Shown here: positions 1 to 10,543 of the stretch, in pieces | How positions within the stretch are numbered: the first letter of the stretch is position 1 | How the letters are laid out: each line of letters begins with the position of its first letter | Notes under the pieces: generated by a model | The model's input: the letters and a program-made list of their open reading frames with translations, nothing else | What the model was told of the DNA's origin: nothing | Database searches by the model: none | Program-made: the position numbers and the translations under genes | Source: Benincasa hispida | Lineage: Eukaryota > Streptophyta > Magnoliopsida > Cucurbitales > Cucurbitaceae | DNA: 64,000 bases | Reading direction: 5' to 3' | Assembly: GCF_009727055.1 (NCBI RefSeq) | Contig: NC_052358.1 | Coordinates: 41,963,337 to 42,027,336, forward strand

Positions 1-8
1 GAATTTGC

Positions 9-338
9 ATGGACTACCGTAAGCTCAATGCGGTGATGAAGAAGGACCATTTCCCTTTTCCTTTTATTGACCAAATGCTAGACTGCCTAGCAGGAAATGA
101 TTTATGTTTTCTTGACAGGTATGCAGGCTACAACCAAATAATGATCGCTCCTGAAGACCAAGAGAAGACCATATTCACCTGCCCATACGGAATGTATGCT
201 TTTTGCCGCATGCCGTTCAAATTATGCAATGCGCCGAGCACGTTTCAGAGGTGCATGATGGCTATCTTCTCCAAATATCTCGAGGATTTAGTGGAAATTT
301 TTATGGACGACTTCTCGGTTTACGGAACTAGACCGTAA
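9..338 (+). pseudogene. Gypsy reverse transcriptase fragment
   Basis: This open stretch of about 109 residues covers the RT palm. It shows the DYRKLN start, PFIDQML, a CFLDRYAGYNQI block, the FTCPYGMYAF and CNAPSTFQRCMM blocks, and the catalytic FMDDFSVYG motif (the usual YVDD/FMDD site) near its end. In the FLDGYSGYNQI block the family glycine is replaced by arginine. The reading frame stops just after the FMDD block, where normal RT would continue into its C-terminal part and RNase H. It is a relic, not a host gene. Confidence 0.9.
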
Positions 339-344
339 TCAGTC

Positions 345-1428
345 AAAGGTGAATGCAACCTTTCCAGATGAGCAGCTGTTCAAACTTGAAGAATTACCGT
401 GGTACGAAGATGTTGTCAATTACCTAGTCTGTGAGCAATTTCCGAAAAATTACACAGCCTACCAAAAGAGGCGGCTTATGCATGAATGTAAATCCTACTA
501 TTGGGACGAGCCGAATCTTTAAAAGAGGGTCAGACCAGATCTTGCGACTATATGTACCAGAGACTGCTTATCAGTGCATACTTTCCCCATGCCATAACTC
601 ACCTTATGGTGGACAGTTTGGAGGTCAACGCACAGCAGCAAAAATGTTGCAAAGCGGGTATTTTTTGCCGACTCTATTCAAGGATGCGCGAGACTATTCT
701 ATGAGATGTGACAAGTGCCAACACATGGGAAACATTTCATGGAATAATGCGATGCCATGAATATTATATTAGAATTGGAACTCGTCGACGTGTGGGGCAT
801 AGATTTCATGGGACCATTTCCACCATCAAATGGTCACAAGTACATTATGTTGGTCGTCGATTATGTCTCCAAGTGAGTTGAAGCGGTATCATGCGTCGCA
901 AGCGATGCGACGATAGTCTCCAGATTCTTGCGAAGAAACATCTTCACTCGTTTTCGCACCCCACATGCCATAATAAGTGATGAAGGCTCCCACTTTGTTA
1001 ATGGCATCATCAACAAACTACTTCTCAAGTACAATATCCACCATAAGGTCTCCACCGCATATCATCCACAGACAAACGGCCAAGCCGAGGTGTCTAATAG
1101 GGAAATCAAACTGATCATAGAGAAGGTGGTGAATCCTTCATGCAAAGATTGGGCCATGAAGCTGGACGATGCCTTGTGGGCATATAGGACCATCTATAAA
1201 ACACCTATAGGAATGTCCCCGTATGCGCTGGTGTTTGGGAAGGCATGTCACTTACCGCTGGAATTGGAGCATAAAGCTCTATGGGCAATAAAGAAGCTCA
1301 ATTTTGATTTGAAGACTGCAGGGGAGGAAAGAAAACTTCAGTTGCTCGAGCTAGACGAATGGAGAATTCAAGCATATGAAAATTCCAAGATCTACAAGGA
1401 ATGTGCAAAGCGTTGGCATGACAAATGA
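345..1428 (+). pseudogene. Gypsy integrase fragment (H2C2 zinc site plus DDE core)
   Basis: Read across two frames with stops, this stretch carries the H2C2 region (PCHNSPYGGQFGG, then CDKCQ), the first core aspartate ([11 protein letters not shown] near 790), the second (ISDEGSHF near 975) and the glutamate block ([16 protein letters not shown] near 1065). It continues into ALWAYRT and a [14 protein letters not shown] motif typical of Athila-type elements. An in-frame TGA near 874 and a frameshift after 760 break the gene. From 928 to 1428 the frame stays open for 166 residues. The element's integrase would insert cDNA, but this copy cannot be functional. Confidence 0.9.
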
Positions 1429-2991
1429 CTATGCGAAAAGAATCTCCAGGTTGGACAGAAGGTCTTGTTATAAAACTCTAGGCTACGACCCTTTCTCATA
1501 AAATTAAAGGCACGCTGGTCCAGACCATTTATAATTAAAGATGTTTTCCCACATAGTGCGGTCGAATTAATTAATGAAGAAGAGACCAGTGCATTCAAGG
1601 TCAACGGGCAAAGAGTCAAGATGTATCACGGAGGAAACTTTCATCGCGAAAAAACCTCCGTGAACCTGAAGAATCCTAACTGAAGAAGAAATGAGCAGTC
1701 CCTGCGCTAATATACGATACAAACTCATCAAGGACGCAATTTTTGGAAATATCCTTTTGATATCTTTATTTCATGAACTTACTTTACCTTTTTTGTACAA
1801 ACACTACTCTTTAAAATTATCAACTCTGTCTTTCATACTTTTTACCCTCTTAATATTTAGCAACGATCATAGTGAACGATTGCGGTGGAGCTACGCGATA
1901 AACTAAAAACACGCGACCAGTTCGATCAGGCCATCGCAATCGAGGAATCTACCCACTACAAGTAAGGATGCGATCACAGAAGATGTGGGCAACAGAGCAA
2001 ATTTGGGGGTTATATATTCTTTGACTCTTTTGTTCCAATTTTGCACTCCTCGCACCACATTTTAATATTGCTAATTTTATTATCGCATCCTCCTTAGTTT
2101 GACGCAATCATTAAATTTTGATTACTTTATTTAGTCACCGTATTTTTTCCCATACCAATTATGATTTCAATGATGAAATTCATGCCTTTATTTCTGACCA
2201 CATGTACTAGAGTCAACTTAATTTCCGGACAATCAATTCATGAAACATTTATAAAAGTTAGCGGTCCACCAGCTTTCTTTCAAAATGAATTTTATGAAAT
2301 TTCCTAAGAGCATCGCATGAGTTATTTTAGTCTATCAGCAATGAAGACATTGTTGTGTATAAATGTGGGGGTGCCAGTATTTATTTTCAACATTGCTACT
2401 TTTAGAGATTTTTTCTGAAAAAAAATAAATAAATAAAATAAAAAATAATAATAACATTGAGATCGGATCCTACTCATAGTTGGATGTCCACATGACGCCC
2501 ATGGAAGCAAGCCAAAACGAAGGTGAGAATCGTGATTAACACAAAAATCAAGTGATCGCAACTCCGCTGCCAAGTAAAATGGGCATGAGCTTAGACTGAG
2601 AAAGAGCACCTTGTTCGTAGTTGGATGCTCGCATGACACCCATGGGGGAAAGCCAAAATGAAGGCTAGGCACTTAGATCAGTGCAAGGTCACAAAAATAA
2701 TATCTAAACCGCGCAAGGATAAAAATCATTTGGAAGCACCCCGGTTGAAAATTTTTTGAAATAAATCATGCGATATCCTGGAAACAAGTAAAGTCTTTTT
2801 GAAGGTTAAACTTGCGGCCCTAAGTATTAGAAATATTTTAGGAAAAGTCCAAGATAGAAATTAAGAAGATTTCGGTTCATAAAATTTGAATAAGGCACCT
2901 CGAGAAATTTAGGTAGAAAAAGGCACTTGACTCTTTAAAGAAAATATTTAGTTTATGCTTGAGGAAAAGCATTGTTTTAAATTTGGGGGTA
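1429..2991 (+). other. Non-coding 3' region of the gypsy element
   Basis: No long conserved frame is visible after the integrase, so no env-like ORF is supported. A G-rich tract (ATTTGGGGGT) appears near 2003 and again at 2981-2990 just before the LTR, where it can serve as polypurine tract. Two diverged copies of a block of about 140 bp begin near 2462 and 2605; both contain GTTGGATG followed by CATGAC and CCCATGG. Confidence 0.6.
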
Positions 2992-4656
2992 TGATAACGG
3001 GTAGAAATGCACGTTATTACAGCGCAAATAAGTAAAACAATGAGCAAATGCGACAGTAAAAATAAACAATATCCTGTCCAAAAGTGTTAAACAGAGAAAA
3101 TTGCGATCGCATGCGCCCATCATATAAAAGTAGTTTATTGACTTATTTTGTGCAGGAAAAATTCGTTGCCGCAAGTAAAATTGCGATCCAAGGAATTAGG
3201 CGTCCGCGCGCATTGAAAGATTGTGATCGCAAAGTCATGCGATCGTATGCGATCGTGAGAAGTTGCTCAAGACAGTGGCCGCATAAAGACTGCGCATCAA
3301 GATGACAGCATAATAAGTCATGATGGGACGGAAAGCTGAGGACGGTCGAATCCGAATTTAGTTGACAAGCCATTAAAGCCACACTATAGTAAGTACACTC
3401 AACTTTCGGTGACCATTGATTGGCGCATCAAAGCAGGAGATTTAATGACCATCCATCATTGCAATCATTAGAGAGAAAGGCTACTTCACCTTGAGCTCTA
3501 GAAATACCGGAGGGCACCATTGTAAAAGGGATCGCTATAGATCATATACAAGATAAAGAGCCTTTAGTCTGTTCATAATTATACATAGAAGACAGACGAT
3601 CTAAGACCCGAAAGAGTCGAGAGATCATTCTTAGGCAGATCGAGAGACTGCCAAGAAGCACTACAAAGGGAGAGAGGGCCGACACTTGCGAAAGCAAGGA
3701 TATTCATCTGGACAAAGTTGGAGTGAAAAAGATAGTGTAAAAGGCCATGGGAAGTAAGACATTGCCATTGGGATTCTTATCTCTACATTCCATTGCTATT
3801 CTATATTCTGCATTTATTTATAAAAAATGGAAATCTCATTTCAACTTATGTTCAATCTTTCCATACTTCGCATGAGTAGATAAATTTCTGAATGGGTTGA
3901 GAAGTACTTATCTAGCATGACCTAAGATTTACACTTTATGCGATCATCTTGTCTTATGTATGCGTCATTCACCCTTTAGAGATACTTGAGAGAGTAGTCT
4001 AAAGAATGAATCTAGACTTGGGAGGGTCAGATTAGAACCTAGGCTCAAGAGAGTCAGATTTGAACTGCATAAACAAGAGATAGAAACTTAGACATAAGTT
4101 CTATTTGCTATTACGCATCGCATGCACCCTAGTAATAGGATATGATAGTATGCAGTCACCTTTTGTATGTGTATATCATTCATCATCGCATAGAAATGAA
4201 TAGAGGCTTAGACATAAGTCCTATCGACATTTTTTAATACATCGCATGCGTCCTAGAAATAGGAACTATGGCATTTGCATTAAGAGATGACATGTTGTGT
4301 TTGTGTGTAGCATGATCGCATAACTTGAATGCAATCTTAGGAAGTATTAGCTAAACCCCTTCGCAACCCATTCATCGCATTCATTGTAATTCTCGATTTC
4401 ATCAACTCTTTATTCGAACTCCATCGCATAGGAAATATACTTAATCAAAACACCATTCAATTTTTTTTTTCACCACCGCAAGAGAATCAAAATTTAATGT
4501 CGCATTTTAACTCAATAGTCCCTATGTTTAACCTTGGACTTACCAGGAAACCTAGTGAGGCTTATACTTGAGTCTTATTAGGAAAACTTGCATGTGCAAC
4601 GCATAACACATCACTGCGACTTATACCATAATCGCATTACCATTTGCAATGCATCA
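2992..4656 (+). repeat. 3' LTR of the Athila-like element (about 1665 bp)
   Basis: The LTR begins TGATAACGGG directly after the G-rich tract and ends GCATCA. The boundaries come from comparison with the second copy at 60854-62540, which begins and ends the same way and is flanked by a target-site duplication. The LTR is rich in GCGATCGCATGCG-like words (CpG-containing, NGATCGCATN), unusual in this AT-rich DNA. Confidence 0.85.
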
Positions 4657-4931
4657 GGGCAGTACGATGGCCCTTTGGAAGCCTCCATTGTCAACAGCCA
4701 ACTACAATTGGTTATATGAAGTTATATATATATATATATATATATATTAACGTAAGTACTCATTATTTTATATAGAGTAGAAAGTTATAAGTTTAATGAT
4801 TTTCCCAGACTTATAAAGCTTATAGTTTAACTTTTGATCACGTAATTCTTTTCGATCTCTTGGATCATGTTGTTGGCAATGTAGACTTTTTTATTTATGA
4901 TTCGATTTTATTTCATTGATGGGTTTTGTAG
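4657..4931. other. Spacer with a TA microsatellite
   Basis: Apart from a (TA)n run at about 4723-4747 this spacer holds nothing recognisable. Its last 60 bases are pyrimidine-rich and end in TTTTGTAG, which looks like the 3' splice site of the RAMP4-like fragment that follows. Confidence 0.5.
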
Positions 4932-5390
4932 ACGAAATCACGCATCTTGTGGATTGGAAGGTGGAAATGTTCGAGAAGAACATTTTGAGGAGGGGTTGTG
5001 CCTAATATTGCTACAAAGAAGGGAAATGACTACCCTATTGGCCCTATTCTTCTTGGATTCTTCATTATTTTCGTCATTGGATCATGTGAGTTTTGGGAAA
5101 TGTTCGAGAAGAACATTTTGAGGAGGGGTTGTGCCTAAGATTGCTACAAAGAAGGGAAATGACTACCCTATTGGCCCTATTCTTCTTGGATTCTTCATTC
5201 TTTTCGTCATTGGATCATGTGAGTTTTGGATTTTGGATGGTAATTTCCTCCTTTCCTCTTTCATATGATTATGCTTATGTTTTGGCATATTTTGGATTTT
5301 TATTATGTGATTTGAGCTTCCATGTGGTTGCTTATAACAAGAACATGATATCTCAGCCTTCTTTGCAAATTCCCATGAAGACTCAAAATC
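4932..5390 (+). pseudogene. RAMP4/SERP-like (stress-associated ER protein) pseudogene with partial exon tandem duplication
   Basis: RAMP4/SERP proteins are tail-anchored ER membrane proteins of about 68 residues that associate with the Sec61 translocon. Here the block after TTTTGTAG at 4931 reads, with a one-base loss, as LADRKVE-FEKN-like sequence. About 5131-5218 reads in one frame as PKIATKKGNDYPIGPILLG then FFI..FVIGS, the family's hydrophobic anchor. A GTGAGT donor follows at 5219, and after TCTCAG at 5356 a short SLQI-like segment resembles the last exon. A 133-bp unit is duplicated in tandem: 4964-5096 and 5097-5229, each ending in GTGAGTTTTGG. A stop (GTGCCTAA) sits in the frame entering each copy. 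Retained splice sites argue against a processed copy. Identification rests on remembered family sequence. Confidence 0.68.
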
Positions 5391-5477
5391 AAAGATTTGA
5401 GAATTTATGTACATACGTATATGTGTGTAGAAATGTAATTCTTTAAATAGAAATGTAATTCTTTAAATGTTAGTTGT

Positions 5478-6210
5478 TTAAATTGTCATCGACTGAGCAA
5501 TCTTACTGAAATCTTTAATGAACCTGCGATAGAAACCTGCATGACCAAGAAACGAACGGACCTCCCTCACATTTGTGGGGTAAGGGAGCTTAGTAATAAC
5601 ATCAATTTTAGCAAGATCTACCTCTATGCCATGCTCATATACTATATGTTCTAAAACTATGCCACGTGAGGCCATAAAATGACACTTTTCTAAATTCAGA
5701 ACAAGGTCCTAGACAAATTAGACAGACAATCAGCAAATGAGTCTCCATATACAGTAAAGTCATCTATAAAAACCTCCATGTATTTTTTAATATACTCATA
5801 AAATATGGACATCATACAGCGCTGAAAGGTGTCGGGAGCGTTACGTAGTCCAAATGGCATTCTTCTGAAAGCAAAGGTGCCATAAGGATGTGTAAATTTC
5901 TTCTTCTGTTGGTCCTTTTAATTTATCGGATTTGATAGAAACCTGAAAAACCATCGAGAAAATAGAAGAAGGGCTTTCCAGCAAGCCTTTCAAGCATCTG
6001 ATCAATAAACGGAATGGGGAAGTAGTCCTTTCTAGTTATAACATTTAATTTCCTAAAATCTATACACATCATCCACTCATTCTGGTCCCTAACAAGAATC
6101 AAACTACCCTCATCATTTTAATCACAGCAATACCCGTTTTCTTAGGCACTACATGAATAGGACTGACCCACTCACTATCAGTGATAGGATAGATAATACC
6201 TACATTCAAG
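5478..6210 (-). pseudogene. Gypsy RT, broken and truncated
   Basis: On the minus strand the conserved RT blocks can be followed through stops: DFRKLN-like near 6060, the PFIDQML segment near 6000, the F(R)RMPFGL-like block near 5860 and an FMDDF-like site near 5770. The open 65-residue end (5675-5478) carries KLPYPTNVREVRSFLGHAGFYRRFI, the connection domain just before RNase H. Homology ends at about 5478 with no RNase H or integrase. Confidence 0.82.
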
Positions 6211-6826
6211 AGTTTGAAGACTTCTTTCATAACTACCTCATTCAAAACAGGATTCAGACGTCGTTGGGACTATCGACAAGGCTTGGATCTATCTTCCAAA
6301 GAGATTTGGTGCATGCACACAGCAGGACTAATACCTTTAATGTCGGCCAACATCCATCCAATGGCCATTTTATATTTCTACAGTACCTTAACCAGCTGCT
6401 TTTCTTGTTCCTCAGTTAGGTGCTTGGAAATGATAATGGGCAAGGTCTCAGTTTCCCCCAGATAGGCATACTTTAAGTGTTCTGGAAGCTCCTTCAGCTC
6501 CAATTTAGGTGTCTGCAAAATAGAAGAAAGCACCTTGTCAAAAGATTCATCATCAAAACATGAGGGCATATTAACCGGCTCTATCATGGACAAGGTGGCA
6601 AGCTCTCCAAAGGGGATTAAATCTCCTGAGTCATCTTAATCGTCGTCATATACATCCCATATAACCTCCTACTCAAGAGAGTCAAACACATCAATCTGGC
6701 ACAAAGAATGTACTTGCCCTATGGTGGAAGTTTTCATAGCATCGAAAATATTAAACTTGACCTACTCACCATCGAACTCCACAGACAAAGTGCCCTCATC
6801 TATATCAATCTTAGTCTTACCCGTCT

Positions 6827-7126
6827 TCATAAAAGGTCACCCAAGCATGATTGATGCAGATGAGATGGATGTGGTTCTTCCATCTTAAGAACATAGAAAT
6901 CGGTAGGAAAAAGCAACTCATTGATCTGAACTAGGACATCCTCAATGACTCCTAATGGGTGAATAAAGGACCTATCTTCTAATTGTATGACAACTCCAGT
7001 TTCAGTTAAGTTCTTTAATTTTAATTTTTGATAAATTGAATAAGGCATAACATTTATTGATGCACCCAAATCTAGCATGGCCCTATCAATTTTCTTTTTT
7101 CCTATGATGCAAGGGAGAGAAAACAT
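6827..7126 (-). pseudogene. Gypsy aspartic protease domain
   Basis: A 99-residue open frame carries DLGASINVMPYSIYQKL, the retropepsin active-site block (D-L/T/S-G-A). LPCIIGKKKIDRAMLD precedes it and a GVIEDVLVQI segment follows, as in plant gypsy proteases. The middle residue of the D-[ST]-G triad is leucine here, as is common in Athila-like copies. Upstream and downstream frames are interrupted. Confidence 0.85.
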
Positions 7127-7825
7127 ACCTGGATCCTTCTATTTTTTTTGTAAGTTTTTCTGTAGGTCTGCAGATACGAATTGACTTACCACCATTCTCT
7201 CTTTTTCCTTAGCTTGTCTTTAACTCGTACGAAGCTCCTTAAAAATTTGACATATTTGGGGATTTTCTTGACGGCATCGAGGAGAGGAATATTTATCTCA
7301 ACCCTTCTAAACATCTCGAAAAGCTCCTTGTCCTTGTTTGCAACTGCTTCCTTTGGCCTAGCAAGCTTAGAAGGAAAGGGGCTGTAGGTACATATGTATC
7401 TAAAAGAGGATAAGGGTGAGAAGATACTCCCTGTTTATTTTATGGTGTCAAAACGGTTTGATCTGAAGAATAAATTTTTGGTTTCTCTAATTCTGGCTCT
7501 TTCACTGACTCAACAGGTGGCTCCAACTCCTTGCCACTCCTCAATGTGGTTGCACTAACATTCACTCTAAGAATTGACTCAGGCTGGGATGGAAGTTTGC
7601 TAGACTGTCTCTCCAATTTGCTCATAGAGGTGACTAGCTGTGAGACTTGGGTCCCCAAAGCTTCAATGGCTTTCCTTGTATCTTGCTGAAACTGTTGTGT
7701 ATCCTATTGAAATTTAAAAGAGTTGTCAGCAAGACTTTTAACAATGTCTTTCTAGGACATATCTGAACCAGACGGAGCTCCATGATTCAGCTGGGCCTGC
7801 TCATTCTATCCTCCCCATTTAAAGT

Positions 7826-8900
7826 TTAACTCTTTCCACCCAGTATTGTAAGTCTGACTAAATGGGTTCGCCGTCTGTTTTGCCCATTATAATTGTAGCC
7901 TCTAATGGCATTCACTTCAGGAATTTCTCCTTGCAAAGCACTTGGGCAAACGTCAGTTGAATGGCCAATTCCATGACATACTTGGCAAATGGCAGCGGGC
8001 TGTCCAATCTCCATTTTTGTCAACTGTTTCAGAACAGAAACTAATTCAGATATTTCTTTCTTAAGTTTACTTACCTCATTGGCGGACTTTACACTGACTG
8101 CAGCTCTAGTTCCAAACTGTTGAGAATTTGTTGCCATAGTAGCTATCAAGTTCATTGCCTCAGCCAGGTTTTTATTGACTAAGACTCCTCTTGCAACTGC
8201 ATTTATGCTGCTTTTGTCAATCTGCATCATTCCCTTATAAAAGTACTAGATCAAGAGTTGGCACAGATCTTTTTGAATCGTTCCCAATACTCATGAAAGG
8301 TCTCTTCATCGAACTACATGATGCTATAAATTTCCTTTTTGATGCTAGCAGCTCGGGATGCTGGAAAGAATTTATCCAAGAACTGTCTCTGTAGTTCTTC
8401 CCAGGACGCGATGCTTCCAAGAAAAAGAATATAGAGCCATTCCTTGTCATCTCCCTTCAATGAAAAGGGGAATGCCTCCACATTGGTCTGCTCCTAGATC
8501 ACCCCATTGGGTTTCATTCCATTGCACACGACATAGAATTTCCTCAAATGTTTGTGAGGGTCTTCGCCCTGTAGACTAGAAAAGGCAGGAAGTAAGTGAA
8601 TTAAGCAAGATTTAAGTTCAAAGTTACCTATTGTCTCCAGATAGGCAATGCACAAGGGTTGCTAAGTGAAGTCAGGGGTTGCAAGCTCCTTGAGGGACTT
8701 TCCTCGTTCGGCCATTACTGGGAAATTTTCAAGGACGTACCCTTCAAATGTGTCTTCAACATAAATCTCGCTGTCAAGAGTAGATTGTTGTCTCCTTTCT
8801 CTTTTGATTCTCCGCTCTTCCCTAGAGATATCGGCAAAATACAATTGTCTAGCACCCTTGGGAGTGTGGGTCATGCACCAAAAGAGAAAATTGATTAGCA
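7826..8900 (-). pseudogene. Gypsy gag remnant with one CCHC knuckle
   Basis: The minus strand holds gag in several broken frames: an N-terminal piece (8901-8662), a middle capsid part (8450-8235) and a C-terminal part (8230-7826). The last has a zinc knuckle CQVCHGIGHSTDVC (C-X2-C-X4-H-X4-C). The sequence following the knuckle (EIPEVNAIRGYNY) matches the usual Athila-like gag tail in layout. Confidence 0.8.
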
Positions 8901-8984
8901 AGGATAAACACTACAAGTTTCAAAAATTAAGGATTTTTTCGGCTCCCCAACAACAGCACCAAATTTGACGGCGCCAAATTTTGG

Positions 8985-10050
8985 TGTCGCTCCCAAACCC
9001 CTTGCCATACAAATAAAATTTATAAATTACCAAACAAACCCTTTATACCAACTAGTAATACAATTAGAATCCTAATTGATAGTTCATAAAATCAAGTTAA
9101 TTAAAAGAAGAGTAAGGATCCTCAACCAATCAATTAACTAACAGGCTTTAAGCTTTAGGGCAAAACTAAGCCAATTAATTAGTTTCCATCATCTAACCGA
9201 TTAATTGAATGAAAATTGTCTAAGATGGAAATTAAATGCTTGTTATTTGGAATCCCTAACTAACACAACAAACTGACTTAACTTTTGCTTCTAAGTGATG
9301 ACAACCTGACGATTACAAATTAGGACCAATCAAAGTAGTCAATTATACGTACATAGCTAATTTTTCAGACTATCCCATACACGAAAACTGAAAATTTACT
9401 CAAGAAAAATTCCATTAAGTCAAAATAATACTGACGGAATTAAAAAACGAGTCTCAAGAATTACATTGAAATGAAATTAAACTACTAACCTAAGCTAAGT
9501 TCTTACCCTTTAGCCACGAAACATGTCAAAAAGCAACACAATTGGAAAAGTGGAAGAACTTATTACAAAACTAAAACAAAAGCAATAAAAACATAGCGAC
9601 AAAAGACACTAAAACACTTGAAATCGGGAGTAGAAGGTAGAAGGTGGGATGATTTCGGTTGAACTATAAGGGTTCCTTTTATAGGCCAACCGCAATGTCG
9701 CAGCGCTAGCGAGAGCGTTGAAACGCTCGGCTATGCCACACTCACTGAGGACTTCGCGTCAAACTTCGCAGCGTTGCAACGTCAGGCTTCAGCGTGGGAG
9801 AGTGTTGCAACGCTGGCGTCCTTGAGTTTCTGAAGTGTTGCAACACTAGCGTGCATCCAGACATTCTTCCTATTTTTGGTCATTTGATCGATTTAGATTC
9901 TAATATTTTAATTTTAGCGTCTTTAAGTCCCGAATGCTTGATCAAACCGCTTGTACACTCGAGTCCTACAAAATAAGCAATTAAACAAAATTAAGTAGCT
10001 AAACAACCCTGAGTTAAGCAGAAGAAAATAGCACATTTTAACTACTATCA
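8985..10050 (-). repeat. 5' LTR of the minus-strand gypsy element (about 1066 bp)
   Basis: On the minus strand the LTR begins TGATAGTAGT at 10050 and ends GCGACA at 8985. Immediately inside is a TTTGGCGCCGTC stretch at about 8980-8967, matching the primer-binding site of many plant gypsy elements. A TATAAAAGG box lies at 9683-9675. Upstream of it in U3 (9700-9860) are several copies of the palindromic motif GCGTTGCAACGC, noted in the findings. Confidence 0.75.
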
Positions 10051-10543
10051 TCCCGCAAGGCCTGATAGCGATTTGGGGCACCAAATGAGCGATGTTCACA
10101 AAACCGTTTGGCGCATGGCTTTTTTTCATCGTTCTTAACCTCTGGGTCCGTTTTCGTGTTTTCACTCGCCGGAAAGTTCGTGCACAAAAATTGTGACCTA
10201 GGGCAGCCCTGCCAGGCCCGATAGCCATTTAAGGTACCAAATGAGCTCCGTTTGCAAAACCATCTAGTGCATGGCTTTTTTTCATTATTCTCAACCCTTG
10301 GGTTCGTTTTTGCATTTTCACCTACCGAAATGTTCACGTACAAAAATTGGACCCCGGAGCAGCCCCATCGGGACCGATAATCATTTGGGGCACCAAATGA
10401 GCTCCGTTCACAAAATTGTCTGGCGCATGACTTTTTTTCATCGTTCTTTACCCTTGGGCCCGTTTTTGCGTTTCCGCCAACCGGAAAGTTCCCGCACAAA
10501 AATTAGGCCCCGGGCCTAATAGCCATTTGGGGCCCCAAATGAG
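10051..10543. repeat. 156-bp satellite array, block 1 (about 3 units)
   Basis: Units recur with the anchor GATAGCCATTTGGGG at about 10065, 10221, 10377 and 10519, a spacing of 156, 156 and 142 bp. Each unit contains CACCAAATGAGCTCCGTT, CATCGTTCTTAACCC and GCACAAAAATTGGGCCCC-like words. The block starts right at the gypsy LTR edge and stops after CCAAATGAG, where copia copy A begins. Confidence 0.9.

Larger units (their letters stand above)
1..4656 (+). mobile_element. Ty3/gypsy Athila-like retrotransposon, 3' part, internally deleted
   Basis: The window opens inside the reverse transcriptase of an LTR retrotransposon. Order along the plus strand is RT (9-338), a junction, zinc-binding and integrase core (about 360-1428), a non-coding 3' region with a G-rich polypurine-like tract at 2981-2991, and an LTR at 2992-4656. 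RNase H is absent, so roughly 0.9 kb was lost between RT and integrase. Stop codons and frameshifts make it non-autonomous. RT and integrase resemble the Athila/Tat branch of plant gypsy elements. The 5' LTR, gag and protease lie outside the window. Confidence 0.88.
5478..10050 (-). mobile_element. Ty3/gypsy Athila-like retrotransposon, minus strand, truncated in RT
   Basis: Read on the minus strand the order is 5' LTR (10050-8985), primer-binding region (about 8984-8960), gag (8900-7826), protease (7126-6827), linker, and RT (about 6200-5478), which breaks off where RNase H should begin. Many frame breaks make it dead. The 5' LTR edge abuts the 156-bp satellite at 10051, so the element inserted into, or broke, that array. 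Confidence 0.85.

Noticed and set aside
5093..5446. 117-residue open frame in the RAMP4-like region
   Set aside because: It is in a different frame from the RAMP4 similarity and reads through the putative intron.
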